NCBI GenBank assembly: GCA_964558235.1
Contig: CAZLCK010000033.1
Coordinates: 1 to 15,574, forward strand
Direction: 5' to 3'
Source: CAZLCK01 sp964558235
Lineage (GTDB): Bacteria > Actinomycetota > Coriobacteriia > Coriobacteriales > CADBOM01
DNA length: 15,574 bases
Made by a program: the position numbers and the translations under genes
Shown: piece after piece, positions 1-6,074 of the stretch
Numbering within the stretch: position 1 is the first letter of the stretch
How the letters are laid out: every line of letters starts with the position of its first letter
The notes under the pieces: model-generated
What the model was told of the DNA's origin: nothing
The model's database searches: none
What the model saw: the letters and a program-made list of their open reading frames with translations, nothing else

Positions 1-6
1 GTTCAT

Positions 7-12
7 CTCCTT
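7..12 (-). promoter_or_regulatory. Shine-Dalgarno site of a gene starting left of the window
   Basis: On the minus strand the bases read AAGGAG and are followed by ATGAAC up to the window edge. The in-window ATG sits directly against the purine run, which is too close for a start. The real initiator is probably one to a few bases outside the window. Nothing of that protein is visible. Confidence 0.4.
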
Positions 13-41
13 AGATAAAGATTTGGTTATTACAAAGTATT

Positions 42-68
42 ATTTTAAACGTTTTTTCAAGTAATCAA
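42..68 (-). promoter_or_regulatory. Possible promoter for the gene beyond the left edge
   Basis: On the minus strand TTGATT (63-68) and TAAAAT (42-47) resemble -35 and -10 boxes, but their spacer is only 15 bp. The position fits: it lies after the terminator at 105-140 and before the ribosome-binding site at 7-12, in an A/T-rich stretch. The assignment is weak because A/T-rich DNA produces such matches by chance. Confidence 0.28.
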
Positions 69-104
69 GCATCCAAACAATACAAACTGGCAGATATCGA
101 TACA

Positions 105-140
105 AAAACGGACTTGCCACGCATACGGCAGGTCCGTTTT
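105..140 (-). terminator. Rho-independent terminator, possibly bidirectional
   Basis: Two 14-base arms (105-118 and 127-140) pair around an 8-base loop. The only imperfection is one position, G-U on the plus-strand RNA and A-C on the minus-strand RNA. The arms end in A4/T4, so a U-run follows the stem in either direction: TTTTTG on the minus strand and TTTTGG on the plus strand. It lies 86 bp downstream of the YtxH-like gene and most likely ends that transcript. No plus-strand gene ends nearby. Confidence 0.8.
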
Positions 141-183
141 GGTAGGTTCATTTTGTTTGGCCAGATATTTAAAAGTCAGAGTA

Positions 184-209
184 TTTTAGCGCAGCATTAA
201 ACGCTAAAA
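184..209 (-). repeat. Short inverted repeat downstream of the YtxH-like gene
   Basis: TTTTAGCG (184-191) and CGCTAAAA (202-209) form a perfect 8-bp stem with a 10-base loop, 17 bp past the stop codon of the YtxH-like gene. No clear U-run follows on the minus strand, so it is probably a 3'-end stabilising hairpin or an auxiliary to the stronger terminator at 105-140. Confidence 0.45.
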
Positions 210-225
210 GTATTAGCCACAAAGA

Positions 226-570
226 CTATTCGTTTTCTGTTGTAGCCTCAGTCTCAACTGCATCAGCCTCTTCAGATGCTTTTTTAGCTGCCTCAGCATT
301 TTTTGCAACTTGCTCGGAGATAATCTTGCGAGCAGCATCGATCTTTGATTGAAGCTGATCATTGCGCTGATCCATGCCTGGGCGCATAGAGGACACAGAA
401 GATTGAAAACGTTGAGCGCTGTGCTGATAGTAATCTTGCCCCTGTCCCCAAAGCTCTCTAGCAAATTCAGCAGCCTCAGCTCTAGATTCAACACCAGGCT
501 TTGGAGCAGTGAAGATTCCAATAGCAAAACCAAAAAGGGCTCCTACAACAAATACTCCGCCTTTGTTCAT
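226..570 (-). CDS. YtxH-like small single-pass membrane protein
   Basis: This 114-residue protein has one hydrophobic segment at about residues 5-21. A TAPKPGVESR motif follows directly, matching the APKSGKETR-like sequence after the membrane helix in YtxH/general-stress proteins. The rest is a charged, helical, Ala/Glu/Lys-rich tail (about 65-114) that could form a coiled coil and ends in an acidic stretch. The start ATG at 570 is supported by GGGAGGA at 578-584 with a 7-base spacer. It is transcribed alone and followed by a hairpin and terminator. YtxH-type proteins are linked to stress responses in Firmicutes, but their molecular role is not established. The family call rests on architecture and the short motif only. 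Confidence 0.75.
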   Translation of the reverse strand: MNKGGVFVVGALFGFAIGIFTAPKPGVESRAEAAEFARELWGQGQDYYQHSAQRFQSSVSSMRPGMDQRNDQLQSKIDAARKIISEQVAKNAEAAKKASEEADAVETEATTENE

Positions 571-660
571 TTAAATATCCTCCCAACTCAATCTTTCATA
601 GTAGAAAGTATTTATCAAAATCTAAGACATTGTATGAAATTCTACCACTTATATCCTACC

Positions 661-689
661 AAGACAGCCAAAGACCGCTGCGGTATAGT
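661..689 (+). promoter_or_regulatory. Sigma-70-type promoter of the UPF0104 membrane protein gene
   Basis: AAGACA (661-666) and TATAGT (684-689) are separated by exactly 17 bp and match 4/6 and 5/6 of the vegetative consensus. The predicted transcription start is near 695-697. That gives a leader of roughly 40 bases to the ATG at 737, or about 90 to the ATG at 785. Confidence 0.55.
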
Positions 690-736
690 AATATCGTTTA
701 GATTACTTGTGGTGTTGTACTTTTATCGCTCTTAAT

Positions 737-1858
737 ATGTTTAAAATGCAAGAGCGCTTTTTAGCATTAGTCGAAAAGAGTTATATGCGTAAGCTTATTA
801 TTGGCGTCGTTATAATCATCGCCCTCGTTGTTATATTTATGCGAGGTGATTCTTTAGTACAACTCATAGAGACAATGCAGAAAGGCTCGCTTCCACTGCT
901 ACTCGTGGCAACTGCAACTCAGCTATGTAAATACTTTTCGCAGAGCTTTGCCTTTTCAAATGCATTTGCAACCGTAAAAGAGAAAATTCGCCCCCGCAAT
1001 ACGATCAATTTAGTGTTCGGAATGTTTTTCATGAACACAATTGCCCCTTCAATTGGAGCATCTGGAATCATGCTAGTTGTAGATGATGCTAGAAGAAGAG
1101 GGATACCCGCTGGCCGCGCAACTTCTGCCGCTATCTTGATGCAGATTTCTATTGAAACCGGCTTTTTGGTAATCATGACAATCGGGTTTTTAGTCTTAGC
1201 ATTTACCGGCCAATTCCAGCCAGGCTGGCTTATTTTTACCGTTGTTATCGTAGCTCTAGTTGCACTTATGGTGAGCTTTTTAGTCATTGGCTACAAGCGA
1301 CCAGATATCCTCCTTAAGCCATTTAAAGGAATCGAAGGATTCTATAACAGGCTGCGCGCAAAATTCAAAAAAGAACCTAAGGATCCTTGGGCACAAAACT
1401 TGATTACTTCTTTTGGCGAAGCTGCTGGTATGATTGCGCATAATCCTACGCGTGCAGTCAGAGTTTTTTTATTCTCGATCATTGCTAGTACGTGTGAGCT
1501 TGCATGCTTTATTCTATGCGGAGTTGCCTTTGGTGTAACCCTTCTGCCAGCACTAATTGGTGGCTATGTTGTTGCAACACTTTTTGCGATGATCTCGCTT
1601 ACTCCACAAGGCGTAGGTTTTGTTGAAGCAGCTATCTTGGCAGTTATGACAGCATTTGGGATCGACTCAGCAGCCGCTGTCGCAGTAGGTATTGTCTATC
1701 GCGGTCTCGTATTTTGGATGCCGTTTATCATCGGAGCAATCCTTATTAATCGCACAAAAACATTTGGTTACAAAAAGGATGAAAAACACAAAGATTCAGA
1801 CACAGACGAACCAATCGAAGCGCTAACTCAGCGGCTAAAAGATAACCAAAAATTATGA
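737..1858 (+). CDS. Flippase-like / LPG synthase TM family (UPF0104) membrane protein
   Basis: This is a polytopic integral membrane protein of 373 residues from the chosen ATG. It has about seven to nine hydrophobic helices starting at residue 19. Two family signatures are visible: NTIAPSIGASG (about 100-110) and TPQGVGFVEAA (about 279-289) followed by a YRGLVFWMP helix. These match the membrane domain of lysylphosphatidylglycerol synthase/YbhN-type proteins (PF03706). The catalytic aminoacyl-PG domain of MprF is absent, so this is the stand-alone membrane domain, often guessed to move lipids; its substrate is unknown. The charged C-terminal tail (about 345-373) is cytoplasmic by inference. 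The start is uncertain: TTG 707, ATG 737 and ATG 785 are in frame. Only the last has a weak purine run (AAAAGAG) upstream. Its stop is immediately adjacent to the convergent ddl stop. Confidence 0.85.
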   Translation: MFKMQERFLALVEKSYMRKLIIGVVIIIALVVIFMRGDSLVQLIETMQKGSLPLLLVATATQLCKYFSQSFAFSNAFATVKEKIRPRNTINLVFGMFFMNTIAPSIGASGIMLVVDDARRRGIPAGRATSAAILMQISIETGFLVIMTIGFLVLAFTGQFQPGWLIFTVVIVALVALMVSFLVIGYKRPDILLKPFKGIEGFYNRLRAKFKKEPKDPWAQNLITSFGEAAGMIAHNPTRAVRVFLFSIIASTCELACFILCGVAFGVTLLPALIGGYVVATLFAMISLTPQGVGFVEAAILAVMTAFGIDSAAAVAVGIVYRGLVFWMPFIIGAILINRTKTFGYKKDEKHKDSDTDEPIEALTQRLKDNQKL

Positions 1859-2875
1859 GCAGCGCTTGACGGCTCTCTCAAGGAGCTGTGAGAGCAGATC
1901 TTCCATTTTTATACCCGCCGCCTCGCATGCACTAGGAAATAGCGAACGAGATGACATTCCTGGCGAAACATCTAGCTCCAAAATGCGAGCACATTGTCCA
2001 TCAAAGATCATATCTACACGTGCCATATCCCTGCAACCAAATGCAGTGTAGGCTTCAAGAGCGGTATTAGCGATGATCTCGCTCGCCTCCTGTGCACTCA
2101 TAGACTGATTAGCTGTCTTAACACAAGCCTCTAAAGATTCATCTCTTGGAGGAGAATAGAAGTGAACACCATCAGCGCTCAAACGATTCGCAGTATCAAA
2201 ATAATCATTACTAGTTGAGATCTCTACTGCAGGCAAAATCTGAGGATTGCCCTGTGCATCATCAACGATCGAAACCGCAAGTTCCACGCCGTCGATCCAC
2301 TCTCCAACGATGACCGAATCATCATAAGAGAGTGCATCCATGATAGCTTCAGCAAGATCCTCACGGGAATCTACCTTATGAAGACCCATAGCAGAACCAC
2401 CGCGGGCTGGTTTTACAACAAGTGGGAAGTTGCCACCAAAACGCTGTGTAAGCTTATCGAGCGCATCGGCTGCGCCCATCTCTTTAAAAGCATCGATAGA
2501 AAGACAGATTCCATCCGCCCAGCTACGGTTACCACTTTTACCGCTGTTTTTCCTATACTGCTCGATAACATGACCCACATTTGCCTTATTGCGAGTAATC
2601 CTGCAGACCGGAGCGGTCGAACCTACAAAGGGGATCTCTAGCAGATCAAGCAGCGACTGGATGGTTCCATCCTCGCCATGCTTGCCATGAAGCGCAATGT
2701 AGGCGACATCAACCTTTTCATCACGCAGTGACGAGACTAGATCGGACGTTGTATCAAGGGGTACAACCTCATGTCCGGCCTTTGATAGAAGGTCGCAGAC
2801 ATTTTTGCCACTTAGCAGGGAAAACTCTCTTTCAAGAGACTGTCCTCCCATTAATACAGCAACTTTTAAACTCAT
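1853..2875 (-). CDS. ddl: D-alanine--D-alanine ligase family protein (ATP-grasp)
   Basis: The 340-residue length is typical. Ddl ligates two D-alanines with ATP in the cytoplasm to supply the peptidoglycan stem. Visible motifs in order are GGQSLEREFSLLSG (10-23, containing the Glu that binds the first D-Ala), ALHGKHGEDG (61-70), PLVVKPARGGSAMG (151-164, ATP-grasp Lys and loop), EWIDGVELA (192-200), RVD (276-278, metal Asp) and ELDVSPGM (290-297). The last motif is unusual: the family norm is E-x-N-T-x-P-G-M, so the metal-binding Asn is replaced by Asp292. The omega-loop region around 214-230 also lacks the usual A-K-Y and reads A-N-R. ATG 2875 is supported by AAGGGAG with about 9 bases of spacing. 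It is last in the envelope gene cluster, 36 bp after the aminotransferase. Substrate preference could differ from D-Ala-D-Ala. Confidence 0.87.
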   Translation of the reverse strand: MSLKVAVLMGGQSLEREFSLLSGKNVCDLLSKAGHEVVPLDTTSDLVSSLRDEKVDVAYIALHGKHGEDGTIQSLLDLLEIPFVGSTAPVCRITRNKANVGHVIEQYRKNSGKSGNRSWADGICLSIDAFKEMGAADALDKLTQRFGGNFPLVVKPARGGSAMGLHKVDSREDLAEAIMDALSYDDSVIVGEWIDGVELAVSIVDDAQGNPQILPAVEISTSNDYFDTANRLSADGVHFYSPPRDESLEACVKTANQSMSAQEASEIIANTALEAYTAFGCRDMARVDMIFDGQCARILELDVSPGMSSRSLFPSACEAAGIKMEDLLSQLLERAVKRCS

Positions 2876-2911
2876 ATCTATCAGCTCCCTTCCAAGAAGC
2901 CAAACTACAAA

Positions 2912-4159
2912 CTAGCCCTTGATTGCACCTGCAGAAATAAAGGCTCTGTAGAGTTGCATTCTTTCGTCAATAACTAAAGCCAAACGCCTAATAGCTTCAT
3001 GAATAGCCTCTGGACTCTCATATGCAAACGAAAGCCTCATAGAGCTATGCCCACCATTATTTGGATAACATCCCTTGCCAGGCACATATGTCACACCCTG
3101 TTCCAGAGCAAGAGCTAACATCTGATCAGTATCTACATATGGAGGAAGTGTAACCCAGATAAAAAAGCCTCCTTGTGGATGAGTCCATGTTGCCTCAGGA
3201 GGGAAAAACTCCTCTAGTGCATTTAACATAGCATCACGTCTAGCAGAATACTCTTGCCTCAGCATCTCGGCAGCCTCACGCCAAGGGGTGTCATGGAAAT
3301 AGTGCTCAACCACTACCTGATCAAATGTAGACCCACACAGATCGGCACCTCCCTTGCATAGATTGATCTTCTCCAAAATAGGCTTTGGAGCAACAATCCA
3401 ACCTAGGCGAAGGCCAGGTGCAAATACCTTTGAAACAGTTCCTAAGTAGATAACGTTATCATCCATGTGCCTGAGAAGCTCGACTGGCTCGCCCTCAAAT
3501 CTAAGACGTCCATAGGGGTCATCCTCAATTAAGATTAACCCACGCTCACGACATATCTCTATCAAACGACGTCTGCGCTCAAGCGAAAGCGTCACTCCTG
3601 CAGGGTTATTAAAGGTCGGAATCGAATAGATAAACTTTGGCTTTCTATCACCCAAAGCATCTAGTTCAGCCTCCAAAAGATCTATTCTCATGCCGTCGCT
3701 ATCCATCTCAATACCATGAACTTCTGGCTGGTATTGCGAAAATGCTTGAAGTGCACCGACATACGTTGGTGCTTCCATGATAATTGGATCGCCTGGATTG
3801 ATAAAAACCTTTCCGAGCAGATCCAATGCCTGTTGAGCACCGCTAGTGATAATCACCTCATCTGTAGTGATATGGAGGTCAAAATCTTCCAAAAGCTCGC
3901 AGACAAGTTGCCTAGTTTGAACTCTTCCAATCGAAGACCCATATTGCAAGGCTTGAACACCCTCATTATCAATTGCAGCTGCAACGGCCTTACTAATCTT
4001 GTCTAGAGGAAGCTTTGAGATGTTTGGCATTCCGCCAGAAAGTGAAATTACATCGGAGCGAGAGGCTGCTGCGAATAGATCTCTTACTGCACTACGACGG
4101 ATATCGTGCATTCTATCCGCATAAAAGTCTGTCCATTCATCAAAGACCATTCTGGACAT
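2912..4159 (-). CDS. PLP-dependent class I/II aminotransferase (LysN/MocR-type fold)
   Basis: This is a 415-residue fold-type I aminotransferase of the cytosolic 2-aminoadipate/aromatic transaminase group. It resembles the catalytic part of MocR regulators but has no GntR DNA-binding domain. PLP-site features are SGAQQALDL (106-114), PTFNNPAG (181-188, the Asn contacting PLP), DDPYG (213-217, the Asp/Tyr contacting PLP), SKVFAPGLRLGW (253-264, Schiff-base Lys254) and SMRLSFA (393-399, substrate-carboxylate Arg395). The start is placed at ATG 4159, because GGAGG (4165-4169) lies 5 bases upstream. The longer GTG start at 4171 would overlap that ribosome-binding site. Its neighbours are ddl downstream and a small unidentified protein upstream. 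The amino acid substrate cannot be read from sequence; supply of envelope precursors is possible but speculative. Confidence 0.88.
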   Translation of the reverse strand: MSRMVFDEWTDFYADRMHDIRRSAVRDLFAAASRSDVISLSGGMPNISKLPLDKISKAVAAAIDNEGVQALQYGSSIGRVQTRQLVCELLEDFDLHITTDEVIITSGAQQALDLLGKVFINPGDPIIMEAPTYVGALQAFSQYQPEVHGIEMDSDGMRIDLLEAELDALGDRKPKFIYSIPTFNNPAGVTLSLERRRRLIEICRERGLILIEDDPYGRLRFEGEPVELLRHMDDNVIYLGTVSKVFAPGLRLGWIVAPKPILEKINLCKGGADLCGSTFDQVVVEHYFHDTPWREAAEMLRQEYSARRDAMLNALEEFFPPEATWTHPQGGFFIWVTLPPYVDTDQMLALALEQGVTYVPGKGCYPNNGGHSSMRLSFAYESPEAIHEAIRRLALVIDERMQLYRAFISAGAIKG

Positions 4160-4197
4160 CGTTGCCTCCACTCTACGTCTACTCGAATTAATAGTAA

Positions 4198-4716
4198 TTA
4201 TTGATTGTAGTGTTTGATAACCATTGTTAGGGCTTCAAACATTGCACTTTCTGTCTCAACGTCATCTTTTGAGGCTATTGTAACCTTAACTAGATCAGCT
4301 TTTCTATCAAACCATGATGTATATCCTGCGTGAGCAACCCTAATTGACTTTTCGGAATCGCGTTGGACAAGTATATCGATCGTGAGATGTTCGATTAGAT
4401 GTGCGATATCGATTGGCTCATAAACTGTTGCACGTGCACGACGATTCACATAACTAGAGGACGTAGAGAACGCTTCATTACAAGAGGGCACTTCATTACA
4501 AGAGGATGCGTCATTGCACGAAATTGCTTCGCCATGTTCTAAGTCAGCCTTAGGCCTTATTGAACCATCCTTACAATAATGTTCATTGAGAGTAGGTCGC
4601 TTTAACCTCATCGCAGCACTTAAGTCCTCAAATTGTACGCACATATCTTTCGTAATATGTAACGTAAAATCTAGCGCACCCTTACGGCGTCTTTTATCAA
4701 CTAAGGAGAGAGTCAT
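4198..4716 (-). CDS. Uncharacterised protein resembling the cyanophycin synthetase N-terminal domain
   Basis: This 172-residue protein has no membrane segment or signal peptide. The C-terminal half (about 98-172) contains AHLIEHLTIDI (105-115), then AGYTSW (130-135) and KVTIASKDD. From memory this order parallels the N-terminal domain of cyanophycin synthetase (HxVEHVALELQ, then GxTR, then a beta-strand and an acidic helix), but no ATP-grasp or Mur-ligase domain follows. The N-terminal part (1-60) is basic then variable. Residues 66-83 are three tandem SCN[DE]xx hexapeptides. The start ATG 4716 lies 8 bp after the CorC-like stop. Its only Shine-Dalgarno-like run is an AGAAGG about 12 bases upstream, so translational coupling is likely. 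It sits between the CorC-like gene and the aminotransferase. Function unknown; the family resemblance is tentative. Confidence 0.65.
   Translation of the reverse strand: MTLSLVDKRRRKGALDFTLHITKDMCVQFEDLSAAMRLKRPTLNEHYCKDGSIRPKADLEHGEAISCNDASSCNEVPSCNEAFSTSSSYVNRRARATVYEPIDIAHLIEHLTIDILVQRDSEKSIRVAHAGYTSWFDRKADLVKVTIASKDDVETESAMFEALTMVIKHYNQ
4468..4521 (-). repeat. In-frame 18-bp tandem repeat (SCN[DE]xx, three copies)
   Basis: Three 18-bp units encode SCNDAS, SCNEVP and SCNEAF in the middle of the 172-residue protein. Two units share an identical 15-base core (4473-4487 and 4491-4505); the third has diverged. Each unit adds one cysteine. Copy-number change would keep the reading frame. Confidence 0.8.
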
Positions 4717-4724
4717 ATGCTTTT

Positions 4725-6071
4725 TTAACCTTCTGAGCGCTCAATTCCATCTTTTGTAAAATCACTTTCGATATCAGAATCCTCTGCAGGCTCTTTAGAC
4801 TGGAGAACGATTTTTATCAACGAAATTCTCTCTCGGCGCATCGACTGGACAGTCACATGAATTCGTCCAAGATCAAAACTATCTCCAGGACGTGGAATAT
4901 GGTCGATCATTGCCATAAGCCAGCCAGCAACGGTGTCATAGTCATCGGATTCCTCGATGGGAATACCCTCTTCGATCGCATCATCAACACCTAGACGGCC
5001 ATCTACAATAAATTGTCCATCGCTTACGCGAGTAATATACTTGCGATCTGCATCATATTCATCGGCAATCTCGCCAACAACTTCTTCGACGATGTCCTCA
5101 ATAGAGACAAGACCTGCGGTCCCGCCATATTCATCTACTACGATTACAAGCTGCTGATGTTCACTTTGCATCTCAGATAACAACGGCAAAATATCCTTGG
5201 TCTCAGGAACAAATACAGGCTCGCGCATATAGGTCACGATTGATTTGTCCTTCTTATTATCAATAAGAGCTGCTAGCAGGTCTTTCACCATTGCGATGCC
5301 GACGATATTATCTGGATCATCATGGTATACAGGAATTCTAGAAAAGCCGGTTCCTCGCATCCTGTCTACAACCTCGCCAACATTAGCAGTGTCTTCAACC
5401 ATCGCAATATCAACACGTGGCACCATGATTTCTCGTGCAACCGTATCGCCTAGATCAAAGATCTCACCGATCATACGCTTTTCTTCATCGAGCAAATCAT
5501 CGTGTTCATTAACCAAAATCTTGATCTCTTCTTCAGAGATCTGATCTGTTGACTCATCTTTGCTTGCGCCAAAGAGTCGTGCTAAAAGCGAGGAAAAGCC
5601 GAACAGAAAAGCAACGATTGGCTTGAGTGATGTCTCAAAAAACTTCAGATAGGCCGAGATTAGTGAAGCAGCTCTCTCAGGGTTTGATAAGGCGATTTGC
5701 TTTGGCATCAATATTCCAAAAAGACTCACTAAAATAATTGCAATAACAACAATTATTAAAGCAGCAAAGCCACAGCTTATACTATAGGACAGCCCGCCTT
5801 GACTAATATAAAACGCTAAAGATCCAACCCAAGATACTATCAAAATTGTCACTAGCGCTAAGCTAAGTATCACTTTTGCAATATCTACAGTAGCGAGGAT
5901 TTTTTCCTCTCTCTCAAGCATTTTCAAAACGCGCTTGGCGCCCTTTGAGTCCTCGTCAGCCATCTCAAAAAGCTTAGCTTTACGAGCTTGGGTTATAGAG
6001 GCTTCGCCATACGAAAAAAGCCCGATCATTACCAATAGAGCAATTGCGATAATTATCGAGGCGATCTCCAT
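4725..6071 (-). CDS. CNNM/CorC (HlyC) family membrane protein with CBS pair
   Basis: The 448 residues follow the family order: DUF21/CNNM membrane domain (helices at about 3-20, 62-90, 98-122 and 138-165), two CBS domains (about 205-335, with EIMVPRVDIAM and VVDEYGGTAGLVSIEDIVEE), and a CorC_HlyC domain (about 345-425, with DGRLGVDDA and DYDTVAGW). Relatives export or help export Mg2+/Co2+, with nucleotide binding by the CBS pair. The membrane domain is atypical: the usual T-x-x-I-G-N reads TVDIAK (61-66), and GE-x-x-PK reads GILMPK (119-124), so conserved polar residues of the ion site are missing. ATG 6071 is preceded by AGGTGA with about 8 bases of spacing and lies 3 bp after the upstream stop. 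It could be a regulator or a non-transporting paralogue. Confidence 0.88.
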   Translation of the reverse strand: MEIASIIIAIALLVMIGLFSYGEASITQARKAKLFEMADEDSKGAKRVLKMLEREEKILATVDIAKVILSLALVTILIVSWVGSLAFYISQGGLSYSISCGFAALIIVVIAIILVSLFGILMPKQIALSNPERAASLISAYLKFFETSLKPIVAFLFGFSSLLARLFGASKDESTDQISEEEIKILVNEHDDLLDEEKRMIGEIFDLGDTVAREIMVPRVDIAMVEDTANVGEVVDRMRGTGFSRIPVYHDDPDNIVGIAMVKDLLAALIDNKKDKSIVTYMREPVFVPETKDILPLLSEMQSEHQQLVIVVDEYGGTAGLVSIEDIVEEVVGEIADEYDADRKYITRVSDGQFIVDGRLGVDDAIEEGIPIEESDDYDTVAGWLMAMIDHIPRPGDSFDLGRIHVTVQSMRRERISLIKIVLQSKEPAEDSDIESDFTKDGIERSEG

Positions 6072-6074
6072 TTT

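Noticed and set aside
707..736. TTG at 707 as the start of the UPF0104 protein
   Set aside because: It would add WCCTFIALN to the N-terminus. There is no ribosome-binding site, it is a rare start codon, and it lies only about 10 bases from the inferred transcription start. ATG 737 or 785 is more plausible.
4381..4401. HLIEH in the 172-residue protein as an M16-type inverted zinc-protease motif (HxxEH)
   Set aside because: The surrounding sequence lacks the rest of the M16 active site (the distant second Glu and the typical Gly-rich N-terminal strand), and the protein is far too short for that fold. The CphA-N-like reading fits the following residues better.
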